Shown: positions 24,940 to 33,302 of the stretch, in pieces
Layout of the letters: each line of letters starts with the position of its first letter
Numbering within the stretch: position 1 is the first letter of the stretch
Source of the DNA: Polyangiaceae bacterium
GTDB taxonomy: Bacteria > Myxococcota_A > Polyangia > Polyangiales > Polyangiaceae
Length of the DNA: 49,055 nucleotides
Assembly (NCBI GenBank): GCA_013361525.1
Contig: JABFXY010000129.1
Coordinates: 1-49,055 of the forward strand
Direction: 5' to 3'
Program-made: the position numbers and the translations under genes
The notes under the pieces: generated by a model
Database searches by the model: none
What the model was told of the DNA's origin: nothing
Seen by the model: only the letters and a program-made list of their open reading frames with translations

Positions 24940-25878
24940 TCAGGCCAGCGCGGCCGCGCGCTTCTCGTAGTCGGCCTGCGAGATTTCGCCTTTTTCGAGC
25001 GAGGTGTTGAGCTTGTCGAGCTCTGCCTTCGTCGCATCCTTCTTCGCGGCGATCTCGGCCTTGTTCGCCTCGAACTCCTTCTTGCCTTCCTTTTCGGCGG
25101 CCTTGAATTCGCTCTTCAGCGTCGCGATGTCGTCCTTTCCACCGCGCTCGAAATACTTCTCGATGATCTTCCCGAGCGCGAACGTGCTCGCGAAGCTCGA
25201 CGCGCCGCCGACCGCGCTTCCCCATCCGGGAACGAACTTGATGAGGTTCGTCACGGCGATGCGCGCGGCAGTTCCGACGCCGAGCCCGGCGAGGAGTGTC
25301 GTCACCGCCTGCTTATCCATCGTGTGCCCGTAGTACTGCCCGATATCGCGGACGAGCTTGCCCTGGAGCGCGACGACCGCGAGGTCCGTCGCGATCGCGA
25401 GGCCGGGAACGGGGAACGCGCCGAGCACCGCGCTCAGCACGGAGTACTTCCACGTGTCCTCGCGGATCTCTTTCGAGCGCTTCGCCGGATCGTCGACCTT
25501 CTTGATCGCGCTCGCCATCACGGTCTCTTTCGTCTCTTTGAGGACGCGATCCATGATCGAGCTCTGCTTCGCATCGAGTGAGAGCCCGTTGCGGATCTTC
25601 TCGAGCAGCCGTCGCTCTTCGTCGGAGCATTCGCCGTCCGCATTCGCGAGCGCGTACGCACTCCGATACGTCTGCTCGCGCGCTTGCTGGTTGGTGATGG
25701 CCGCGAGCTCCTTGTCGAGATCGAACGCCGTCTCGAGGATCGATTCGACCGTCTCCGAGCGCCCTTCCAGCGCGGCTCCGATGGCTTCCTTCTCCTCGTT
25801 CTTCACGACGCCGTCGGCTTTCGCCACGGCGACGAGCACGCGCAGGCCAGCGAGTGCTTCGCGATCCGTCATGGTCAT
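24940..25878 (-). CDS. TerB-like / DUF697 domain protein
   Basis: The 312-residue protein starts at ATG 25878, behind AGGAGG with 5-nt spacing; the long open frame upstream is not coding. Residues 1-120 form an acidic helical TerB-like domain (LVAVAKADGVVKNEEKEAI, YALANADGECSDEERRLLEKI). Residues about 145-255 are a DUF697-type membrane-associated domain with AFPVPGLAIATDLAVVALQG, KLVRDIGQYYG and GWGSAVGGASSFASTFALGK. A charged coiled coil and a short SHOCT-like end (LEKGEISQADYEKRAAAL) finish it. DUF697 proteins are often partnered with GTPases or stress systems; no such partner is here. The function is unknown. Confidence 0.82.
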   Translation of the reverse strand: MTMTDREALAGLRVLVAVAKADGVVKNEEKEAIGAALEGRSETVESILETAFDLDKELAAITNQQAREQTYRSAYALANADGECSDEERRLLEKIRNGLSLDAKQSSIMDRVLKETKETVMASAIKKVDDPAKRSKEIREDTWKYSVLSAVLGAFPVPGLAIATDLAVVALQGKLVRDIGQYYGHTMDKQAVTTLLAGLGVGTAARIAVTNLIKFVPGWGSAVGGASSFASTFALGKIIEKYFERGGKDDIATLKSEFKAAEKEGKKEFEANKAEIAAKKDATKAELDKLNTSLEKGEISQADYEKRAAALA

Positions 25879-25954
25879 GACTCCCTCCTTGAGGGAAGAC
25901 CTACAGCACTTCGCTGGCCGCGTCGTCACTGCGCGTGTTGCGCCGACAATCGGT

Positions 25955-26827
25955 CTACCGTTCTGCGAGCTCGCACTCGCCTTCGGCGACGATGGCGACG
26001 CCGTAGGAATTCGCCTCGCACTCGTTCCCGTACGTGACGCCGTCGCACCCGCAGACGGGGAAGTAGATCTCGCGGCACCCTTGCGGAATGTCCTCGCACG
26101 TGCCGAGGTCGTCGGCGTAGCCGCACGACGCCTCGAGCGTGTAGTTGCAGAACTTGCCGGCGGGGCACTCGACCCCTGCGATGCCGCCGCACGACTCGCC
26201 CGGATCGTCGCAGCTGCCTTCGTGCGCGATCGACGCGCCGTTCGCGCTCGCCTCGCACGAGTTGCCGTAGGTGACGCCGTCGCATCCACAAACCGGCGCG
26301 TAGATCTCGGGGCAGCCGCCGTCGAAGATTGGCTCGCACGTGCCGAGCGAATCGTCGCCGCCGCAGTACGAGTCGATCGGGTAGTTGCAGTAGTAACCCT
26401 CGGCGCAGGGGGTGCCGGCGATGCCGCCGCACGTCTCGACCGGCTCGGGCTCGACACATCCGCAGCCGCACTCCGGCGAGTTGAACATCACCTTGTCGGG
26501 CGCGCAGAAGTCGATCTCTTGCGAGCAGGCGATGTCGCCCGGGCCCGCGTAATACGACACCCGCGGGTCGTTCGGATCGGGGCAGTTCGAGACGGGGCAG
26601 TCGGGGTCCGGCTCCGAGCAGAAGTCGTCGCAGACGAGGTCGTCGTACCAACCCTCGTCGGCGCAGATGTCGTCGCCGTTCGGCGCGATGCCTTGAAGCG
26701 CGCGCGCTTCGTCTTTGGTGAAGGCGGGCGGATCGTCGCCGTCGTTGGAGATGTCGGCCTGGCACGCCGCAAGCGCGACGGGAAACGAGAGGGCGAACAT
26801 GAGGGGCTTGAGCGAAATGCGCGGCAT
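25955..26827 (-). CDS. lipoprotein with two Kazal-like domains
   Basis: The 290-residue protein starts at ATG 26827, with AAGGAG 9 nt upstream. The signal peptide SLKPLMFALSFPVALAAC ends in a lipobox (LAAC), so it is a predicted lipoprotein. After a Cys-rich linker, two near-duplicate modules follow, each starting CGGIAG and ending in a Kazal-type unit. The first is CPEIYAPVCGCDGVTYGN with SC, the second CREIYFPVCGCDGVTYGN with EC. Kazal domains inhibit serine proteases by presenting a reactive loop. Over 30 cysteines imply disulphide folding in the periplasm or on the surface. Inhibition of self or foreign proteases is a reasonable inference for a predatory bacterium. Confidence 0.87.
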   Translation of the reverse strand: MPRISLKPLMFALSFPVALAACQADISNDGDDPPAFTKDEARALQGIAPNGDDICADEGWYDDLVCDDFCSEPDPDCPVSNCPDPNDPRVSYYAGPGDIACSQEIDFCAPDKVMFNSPECGCGCVEPEPVETCGGIAGTPCAEGYYCNYPIDSYCGGDDSLGTCEPIFDGGCPEIYAPVCGCDGVTYGNSCEASANGASIAHEGSCDDPGESCGGIAGVECPAGKFCNYTLEASCGYADDLGTCEDIPQGCREIYFPVCGCDGVTYGNECEANSYGVAIVAEGECELAER

Positions 26828-26927
26828 GATGGTTTTCTCCTTGGACGAAAAAGACAAAGCAGTCCCTGTTCGCGCAGCGCTCGGCGCTGCGCGATGAAGC
26901 TCGTTGTCGAAGCGATCGTCGCGAGCC

Positions 26928-27668
26928 CTAGTCCGGCAGCGTCACCGTCACGGCTCTTCGCGCGGGTGTGGGCCCGACGATCTCGAAGAACAGAACGTCC
27001 TCGGTCTCGTTTGCTCCCGGCACCTCGGCCTCACCGAGGGCGCGGACGGTCACGAAGCCGTTTTCCCCTGGCGCGATGTCGAACGGTTGCGTCGGCGAGA
27101 AGCTGATGGGCGCGCGGCCGCGACGAAGCCGCGGAGCATCGATCTGAATCGTGTCGGCGCAGTCGTTCGTGAGGACGATGGTCTGCGTGTCACCCGCGCC
27201 GTCGAGCGGAAGGAACCGGCTCGGATCGATGCGGAGGCAGGCCGGCTCGTCATCCACGATGCTCGCGTTCTGACCCGTTGCATCGACGGCGAGGTCGATC
27301 GGCTCCGAGCGCGCGCCGTCGTTGTCGACCTGGAAGCGGACGACGTTGTTCGGGAAGCCGGGCAACGCGACGGCGAAGCTTCCGTCGTCGCGAACGGGAA
27401 CCGTGCTCGGTGCATCGGTGCCGTCGAGGTTCGTGACGATCACGACGCCGCCGGCAGGGGTGACCGAACCCGGTGCAGCCTCGAATGCGAGGAAGCCGTC
27501 GAGCTCTTCGGTGCCGGGGTCGAGCAGCTCGATCCCGTCACCCGACAGATCCGGATCGGGCGGGCTCGGTTGCGGGCTGACGACACAGGCGACGAGCGCG
27601 AGCGGAGCCGCGAGGAGCGTGAGAACGCGCCTCCGAAACCGGCTCCTTTGGATGTTCTCTGCGTTCAT
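26928..27668 (-). CDS. hypothetical lipoprotein
   Basis: The 246-residue protein from ATG 27668 has a basic N-terminus (RSRFRRRVLTLLAAPLALVAC) and lipobox LVAC. The mature part is Pro- and Asp-rich, then beta-rich, with two apparent Ig/CARDB-like halves: VTPAGGVVIVTNLDGTDAP with SFAVALPGFPNNVVRFQVDN, and DTQTIVLTNDCADTIQIDAP with PFDIAPGENGFVTVRALG. The second half resembles the DUF1573/ASPM-type beta sandwich used for protein contacts. The longer frame to 27746 lacks a good start. The gene is same-strand with the Kazal lipoprotein but separated by 100 bases. Confidence 0.75.
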   Translation of the reverse strand: MNAENIQRSRFRRRVLTLLAAPLALVACVVSPQPSPPDPDLSGDGIELLDPGTEELDGFLAFEAAPGSVTPAGGVVIVTNLDGTDAPSTVPVRDDGSFAVALPGFPNNVVRFQVDNDGARSEPIDLAVDATGQNASIVDDEPACLRIDPSRFLPLDGAGDTQTIVLTNDCADTIQIDAPRLRRGRAPISFSPTQPFDIAPGENGFVTVRALGEAEVPGANETEDVLFFEIVGPTPARRAVTVTLPD

Positions 27669-27773
27669 CGGTTCGTCCCCACTCCTGCCCACGCAGCCCC
27701 TTGAGCAACGGGGGTGCCACATCCGGTCACCCGGCAGAATCACCATTTTATGGGCAGAACCCCGCGCTGGGCA

Positions 27774-27818
27774 TGTCTCAACTGTGTCTCATGTCTCATG
27801 TTCGAGTAGAGTGAGACA
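27774..27818. promoter_or_regulatory. TGTCTCA repeat cluster upstream of the kinase/sigma-54 activator
   Basis: TGTCTCA occurs as direct copies at 27774-27780, 27785-27791 and 27792-27798, and inverted (TGAGACA) at 27812-27818, ending 2 bases before the ATG. The last direct copy and the inverted copy form a spaced palindrome. The layout is that of an operator for a dimeric or oligomeric regulator, possibly autoregulatory because the gene encodes a Fis-type DNA-binding helix. This is inference. Confidence 0.7.
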
Positions 27819-27820
27819 TC

Positions 27821-30800
27821 ATGCTCGGGAAGCTCGTCGCGCATCGGTATCGTGTGGGCGCGAAGCTCGGCCAGGGCGGTCTAGGCTCCGCGTATCGCGC
27901 ACGGGACGAAGCCCTCGATCGCGACGTCTGTCTCAAGCTTCTCGCGTCCGAAGCGCTCGACGGCGCCGAACGCTCGGCCCACGCGGAGCTCCTCCGCGCG
28001 GAGTTCGCCGCGCTTCGCGGGCTCGTCCACCCGAACCTCGCACGTGCTCACGACTTCGGTCTCTCCCGCGACGACGATCGCGTCGTCGCATTCTTCACGA
28101 GCGACATCGCTGAAGGCTCCGCCCTCGGCGCGACCGCCTGGGGCAAGCGGTGGGAAGAGATAGCGCCGGCGCTCGCGGGTCCGCTCGGGGCCCTCGGCTT
28201 CCTGCACGAGCGCGGCATCCTTCACGGCGACTTCAAGCCCGACAACGTCCTCGTCGATCCGGCAGGGTCGGCGACCCTGATCGATCTGTCGTGTGCGACG
28301 CGGATGGGCTCGCGGACCGAAGTCGTCTCGGGCACCCGCGGTTACATCGCGCCCGAGCGCATGCGCGGGGGCGCGTGTGATCAGCGCTCCGATCTCTTCT
28401 CCGTCGGCGTGACGCTCGCGGCCATCGGGAAGCTGTCGCGCGGGATGCCGACCGACGTCGAGCGGCTCATCGAGCGTCTCACGCGCGAACGTCCCGCGGA
28501 GCGTCCCTCCTCGGTCGGTGAGGTGCTCGATCTCTTGCGGCTGTCCGCGCCCGCCGTCGGTGCCGCGTTCGGCGAGTCGAGCCGCGTGTTCGGGCGCGAC
28601 GAACAGCTCCTTCGATTTCGTGACGCGCTCAGGACGTTCGTCGCGCGCGAGCGCGGCCCTCGTCGCATCATCCTCCGCGGCGCGCCAGGGACCGGCAAGA
28701 GCCGGCTCCTTCGCGAGCTCAAATGGATCGCGCAGCTCGATGCGACCACCGTCGAAGGGTACACATCCGCCGTATCCGGCGTGCTCTCGCTTCTTCGTCG
28801 CGCCTCTGCCGAATCGGACCTTCCGGCGAGCGCGCTCGGTGCCGTACGCGCACGTGATCGCATCGTCGAGCTCGGTGCGCCGACGGTGCTGGTCCTCGAC
28901 GACGCCGATGCGGCGGGGGACGAGCAGCCTCTCCTCGATGCGTTCTTGCGATCGATCGAGGTGGATGACCCCATCCTCACGATCACGACCGAAACGATCG
29001 GCTCGGAACGGACCGATCCATCGACGGTCGCCGGCGCGCTCGTGCTCGAGCTCGCGCCGCTCGGCGTCGACGCCGTGCGCGCGTGGCTCTCGAGTGCCCA
29101 CTTCGAGCACGCAACCGAGCAGGTCGCTCGCGCCTGTGCCGGTGTGCCGAGCGCGGTCTCGCAAGCGATTCGGCGCTTGACCGAAGGAGCCCCCGCCGCG
29201 GATCTCGAGGTGGATCCGGGAGCACGCCCCGACGGCCCTTCGTCGATACGTGTTCCATCCGACCTTCGGGCCCGGCGCGCGCTCGCGCTCTTGGCTGCGG
29301 CCAACGAGCCGATCGATCCTCTGGCGCTGCAGTCGCTCACCGGCGCGACCTTCGAAGCGCTCGACGGCGTCACGCTTCAGGAGGGCGGGCTGACGCTTCT
29401 GCACCGCTCCTCCGCGGCGACCATTCTCGCGGGCGATGCGGATCTCGCGGGCTGGGCACATCGCACGTGGGCGTCGTCCCTTTCCGAGCGCATCGATCGT
29501 TCCGCGCCGGCGTCGGGCCACAAGTCGGAGCTCGTCGCGCGCTCGGCGCTCCATCTCGCGCTCGCCGGTGAGGAGAGCCAGGCGCTCTCCCTTTTCGAAT
29601 CCTCCGCGGAGCTCCGGCGCGTCTCGCCGCGTCCGTGGATCAGGGCGTGCCGCGCTCTCGCGAAGGCGACATCGCGAGACCTCGGCGTCGAGCTCGCGCG
29701 CACCGTGCAGCGGGCAGGCGAGCCGAAGCAAGCCATCGATCTGCTCGCCGCGAGCGCCCAAACCGGCGAGGCAACCCTCGTTCGCGCCGAGTGTCTGCTC
29801 GAGCTCGCCGACTCCCGTGAAGCGCTCACCGCCGCGATGCGCGCGGCAAGCGACGAGTCTGCACCCATCGCAGCTCGCACGCGGGCGACCGTCGTCGCCG
29901 CCCGCGCGCACATTCGCCTCGGCGCGTATGCCGAAGCCCTCGAGGTCTCGAACGCCGCGCTTGCACGCGAACCGGACGACGACGTCACCTCCGAGCTTCA
30001 CGAGTGCATCGGAGTCGCGTCGATGTTCGCGCTCGACGATGCGCGTGCGGCCTCGCATCTGGCGAGAGCCCGCGAGGCGTTCGCGACCTTCGAGCCGCGC
30101 CGAAAGGTACGCGTCGTCAGTTACGATGCCATCCTCGCGTTCCGTCGCGGCGACCTGCGCGCGGCGCGCGACGGCTACGAGGAGGCGCTGCGCCTCGCGG
30201 AGGAGCACGGCGTCGCCGACCAGATCGCGCGTTGTTCCCTCAACCTCGGCACCGCCTGCCATCAGCGCGGCGAGCTTTCGCGCGCGCTTTCCGCATACGA
30301 TCGCGGAGAACGCCTCGCGCGCGTTCTCTCGCAGCGCGACCTCCTCGTCGTCCTCGCTTTCAACCTCGCGAAGCTCTACGCCGACGCCGGCGCGATCGAC
30401 CGTGCACGAGCGAAGGCCACGGCGGTCCTCGCCGATGCAACGGCGCGCGGCGCGCGGTTCTTCGTCGCGTCGGCTCGCTCCGTGCTCGCCGAGGTCGCGT
30501 TCTGTCGCGGAGATCTCGAGGAAGCGCGAACCCAGTTCCGTTTCGCGCGCGACGCGTTCGCCGAGGAAGGCGGCAAGCGAGAGGTCGCGGAGGAGGAGCT
30601 CGAGCTCGGACGCGTTGCGCTCGCGCTCGGCGACGCCGAAGAGGCTGCTCGCTGCGTCGAAGCAGCTCGCAGGTGGGACGGCTTCGATGACGCGGCCGAT
30701 CTCGTAGTGAGAGGCGCGCTCCTTTCGGCGCGGCTCGCCGCCGGCGACGGCGATCCGGTTCGCGCGCGACGGAGCCTTGCGCTCGCGATCGTGCGCGCCG

Positions 30801-32605
30801 AGCGAGCACACTTGCCGGAGCTGCATGCGCGCGCGCTCGCCCAGCTCGCCGAGGTTGCTTCGTCGCAAGGTTTGGCCGGTGAAGCCGTCGAGGTCGCGGA
30901 GCGCGCACGACGCATCTGGTCGAGCATGATCGAGCACCTGCCTGCCGAGTGGACCGACTCGTTCTGGAGCCGTCCGGAGCGCGTCGGCTCGAAGGAGCCT
31001 CGACAAGCTCCGACGCCCGAGCCGGAGACGAGGGGTGCCGACCGACCGCGCAAGCTCGAACGCCTCATCGCCGCCTTTCGCAAGCTCAACTCGTCGCTCG
31101 AGACGAACGACGTCTTGTCGATGGCGATGGATGAAGCCATCGAGCTCACCGGCGCGGAGCGAGGCTTCGTCGTGATCGAGACCGGTGACGGCCGCGGGCT
31201 CGATGTCCCCATCGCACGCAACCTCGATCGCGCCAGCATCGACACGAGCCACCTGCGGTTCAGCCGCGGCATTGCGGAGCAGGCCATTCGGACAGCGTCT
31301 GCGGTCCTCACCGTCGACGCGCAAAGTGACGACCGTTTCCGCACGAACGTGTCGGTCCATGCGATGCGCCTGCGCTCGGTCATCGCCGTTCCGATTCGAT
31401 CCCCCGACGGCGTCCTCGGTGCCCTCTACCTCGACAATCGCTACGCGCAGGCCCGCTTCGACGACAAGGACACGGACCTTCTCCTCGCGTTCGCGGATCA
31501 GGTCGCCATCGCGCTGCGCAATGCTCGCCTCGTGGAGACGTTGCGACGGCGCCAGGTGGAGCTCGACGCCGAGCGACAGCGCGTCGAGGAGCTCGCGCGA
31601 GGACAAGCGATCGAGATCGATCGCCTCCACGAAGAGGTCAGAGTTCGTCAGGCAGCGCTCGAGCACCGCTTCGACTACTCCGCGATCGTCGGAAAGGCGC
31701 CCGCATTGCAGAAGGTGTTCTCCGTGCTCGACCGCGTGATCGACTCGCCGCTCGCGGTCCTGGTCACGGGTGAGAGCGGTACCGGCAAAGAGCTCGTCGC
31801 GCGCGCGATTCATTTCGGCAGCCCACGCCGCGCCGGACCCTTCGTCGGCATCAACTGCGCCGCGTTGCCGGTGAACCTCCTCGAGAGCGAGCTCTTCGGT
31901 CACGCGAAGGGTGCATTCACCGGCGCGGAGCGAGAGCGCAAAGGCCTCGTCGTCACGGCGAGCGGCGGCACCTTGTTCCTCGACGAGCTCGGCGAGATGC
32001 CGCTCGACGTGCAGGCAAAGCTTCTACGCGTCCTTCAAGAGAAAGAGGTGCGGCCGCTCGGGAGCGCGACCTCGCTACCCGTCGATTTTCGGCTCGTTTG
32101 CGCGACCAATCGCGATCTCAAAGCCGAGGTTGCGCAGGGTCGTTTTCGAGAAGACCTCTACTACCGCGTCGGCGTCGTCGACGTGCACCTTCCGCCGCTC
32201 CGTGATCGCGTCTCCGATTTGCCGGAGCTCGCGACGCACTTCGTGAAGCGTGCAGCGGAACAGCTCGGTCGCCCCGTTCCGCGCCTCTCCGCAGGCGCCA
32301 TGCGCAAGCTGTCGCAGCACACCTGGCCCGGCAACATCCGCGAGCTCGAGAACGTCCTCACGAAGGGCGTCGTCCTCGCAGACGACGGCGAGATCCGCGC
32401 GGTGGACATCGAGCCCAGCGCGCGCGCTTCGGAGAAGAAGCGCACGCGCGCGGTGGTCAAAGGCGCGACGAGCGAGCGCACGGCGATCCTCGAGGCGCTC
32501 GAGCGCACGGGATGGAATGCAGTACGAGCGGCACGGGAGCTCGGCATGCCGCGCGCGACGTTTTATCGACGGCTTCGAGCGCTCGGCGTCGAGCGCCCGT
32601 CGTAA
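27821..32605 (+). CDS. kinase-NTPase-TPR-GAF-sigma-54 activator-Fis fusion regulator
   Basis: This 1594-residue cytoplasmic protein has five modules. (1) Kinase domain, about 1-250: LGQGGLGSAYRA, CLKLL, HGDFKPDN (HGD in place of HRD) and LIDLS (DLS in place of DFG), with the catalytic Lys and both Asp retained. (2) AAA/NTPase, about 260-480: RGAPGTGKSRLLRE, VLVLDDADAAGDE. (3) TPR-like helical array, about 560-1050. (4) GAF domain, about 1075-1240 (GAERGFVVIE, LRSVIAVPIRSPDG). (5) Sigma-54 activator AAA+, about 1283-1520: GESGTGKELVARAIH, GAFTGAERERKG, GTLFLDELGEMPLDVQ, then a Fis-like helix-turn-helix (WNAVRAARELGMPRATFYRRL). The GAFTGA loop means it can remodel sigma-54 polymerase. It therefore joins an STK-type input to a sigma-54 output. 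Only the sigma-54 output is certain by motif. Confidence 0.94.
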   Translation: MLGKLVAHRYRVGAKLGQGGLGSAYRARDEALDRDVCLKLLASEALDGAERSAHAELLRAEFAALRGLVHPNLARAHDFGLSRDDDRVVAFFTSDIAEGSALGATAWGKRWEEIAPALAGPLGALGFLHERGILHGDFKPDNVLVDPAGSATLIDLSCATRMGSRTEVVSGTRGYIAPERMRGGACDQRSDLFSVGVTLAAIGKLSRGMPTDVERLIERLTRERPAERPSSVGEVLDLLRLSAPAVGAAFGESSRVFGRDEQLLRFRDALRTFVARERGPRRIILRGAPGTGKSRLLRELKWIAQLDATTVEGYTSAVSGVLSLLRRASAESDLPASALGAVRARDRIVELGAPTVLVLDDADAAGDEQPLLDAFLRSIEVDDPILTITTETIGSERTDPSTVAGALVLELAPLGVDAVRAWLSSAHFEHATEQVARACAGVPSAVSQAIRRLTEGAPAADLEVDPGARPDGPSSIRVPSDLRARRALALLAAANEPIDPLALQSLTGATFEALDGVTLQEGGLTLLHRSSAATILAGDADLAGWAHRTWASSLSERIDRSAPASGHKSELVARSALHLALAGEESQALSLFESSAELRRVSPRPWIRACRALAKATSRDLGVELARTVQRAGEPKQAIDLLAASAQTGEATLVRAECLLELADSREALTAAMRAASDESAPIAARTRATVVAARAHIRLGAYAEALEVSNAALAREPDDDVTSELHECIGVASMFALDDARAASHLARAREAFATFEPRRKVRVVSYDAILAFRRGDLRAARDGYEEALRLAEEHGVADQIARCSLNLGTACHQRGELSRALSAYDRGERLARVLSQRDLLVVLAFNLAKLYADAGAIDRARAKATAVLADATARGARFFVASARSVLAEVAFCRGDLEEARTQFRFARDAFAEEGGKREVAEEELELGRVALALGDAEEAARCVEAARRWDGFDDAADLVVRGALLSARLAAGDGDPVRARRSLALAIVRAERAHLPELHARALAQLAEVASSQGLAGEAVEVAERARRIWSSMIEHLPAEWTDSFWSRPERVGSKEPRQAPTPEPETRGADRPRKLERLIAAFRKLNSSLETNDVLSMAMDEAIELTGAERGFVVIETGDGRGLDVPIARNLDRASIDTSHLRFSRGIAEQAIRTASAVLTVDAQSDDRFRTNVSVHAMRLRSVIAVPIRSPDGVLGALYLDNRYAQARFDDKDTDLLLAFADQVAIALRNARLVETLRRRQVELDAERQRVEELARGQAIEIDRLHEEVRVRQAALEHRFDYSAIVGKAPALQKVFSVLDRVIDSPLAVLVTGESGTGKELVARAIHFGSPRRAGPFVGINCAALPVNLLESELFGHAKGAFTGAERERKGLVVTASGGTLFLDELGEMPLDVQAKLLRVLQEKEVRPLGSATSLPVDFRLVCATNRDLKAEVAQGRFREDLYYRVGVVDVHLPPLRDRVSDLPELATHFVKRAAEQLGRPVPRLSAGAMRKLSQHTWPGNIRELENVLTKGVVLADDGEIRAVDIEPSARASEKKRTRAVVKGATSERTAILEALERTGWNAVRAARELGMPRATFYRRLRALGVERPS

Positions 32606-32623
32606 CCGAGCATCGAGTCGGGC

Positions 32624-33301
32624 TCAGCTTTGCCGCGCGAATGCTCGCCGGACGTGATTCTGCATCTTCTCGACGAGCGCTTCGATCGGATCGCGCATGC
32701 CGTGCTCCACCCAATGCACGAGGAACACTTGGTGCGCCGCGATCATCAGTCGCGCGAGCAGCTCGGGATCGCCCTCGCTCACCGAGCCCTCTGCCATTGC
32801 GGCACGAAACACGCCGACCGTGAGCTCGAGCCCACTGCGCCATTGCCGCTTCTGCTCCGCGCAGAGAAACCGCGGATCGAGCGCCCAAGGCTGCGCCTCG
32901 TTGAGGTGGACGCGCAGGTAATCTGGATGCTCGGCCAAGAAACGCGCGTACGCCTCCACGCCAATCAACAATGCATCGAACGCGGATGTCGCATTGCGTG
33001 CGGCGTCGGCGGCCCGCTCGAGCAGGGCGCGCCCTCGCAGCTCGTGAATCGCCGCGTAGAGCTCCTCTTTCCCGGCGATCGTCGCGTACACCGTGGCGAT
33101 CGCGAGGCCCGCCTCGTCCGCGACGTCCTGCATCTTCGTGCCGGCGTAGCCTCGACGCGCGAAGACGCGCTCCGCCGCCTCGACGATGAGGGTCCGGTAC
33201 ATCGAGCGCCGCGCTTGTTGCTTCGGTGCAATTCGGGCCTTCGAAGACTTCAGGCCCGGTTTGCTCCGGCGCGCGGTGCTCGACGTGCGGCTCGTGCCCA
33301 C
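32624..33301 (-). CDS. TetR family transcriptional regulator
   Basis: The 225-residue protein starts with GTG 33301, one base after the CYP51 stop, so the two form an operon. After a Lys/Arg-rich leader of about 35 residues comes the TetR DNA-binding helix-turn-helix (IVEAAERVFARRGYAGTKMQ, DVADEAGLAIATVYATIAGK). The C-terminal ligand-binding region ends with MIAAHQVFLVHWVEHGM. Its ligand could be a substrate or product of the P450 next door; this is inference from co-transcription. It ends 18 bases from the convergent activator gene. Confidence 0.9.
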   Translation of the reverse strand: MGTSRTSSTARRSKPGLKSSKARIAPKQQARRSMYRTLIVEAAERVFARRGYAGTKMQDVADEAGLAIATVYATIAGKEELYAAIHELRGRALLERAADAARNATSAFDALLIGVEAYARFLAEHPDYLRVHLNEAQPWALDPRFLCAEQKRQWRSGLELTVGVFRAAMAEGSVSEGDPELLARLMIAAHQVFLVHWVEHGMRDPIEALVEKMQNHVRRAFARQS

Positions 33302-33302
33302 C

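Noticed and set aside
25878..26457. N-terminal extension of the TerB/DUF697 frame
   Set aside because: Thr/Arg/Ala-rich noise antiparallel in phase to the Kazal lipoprotein; the good ribosome site is at ATG 25878.
27690..27820. sigma-54 promoter (TGGCAC-N5-TTGC) upstream of the sigma-54 activator
   Set aside because: Looked for and not found; no convincing -24/-12 pair.
27881..31903. 1340-codon minus-strand frame within the large regulator gene
   Set aside because: Length arises from GC-rich codon bias; low-complexity Arg/Glu composition and no start context.
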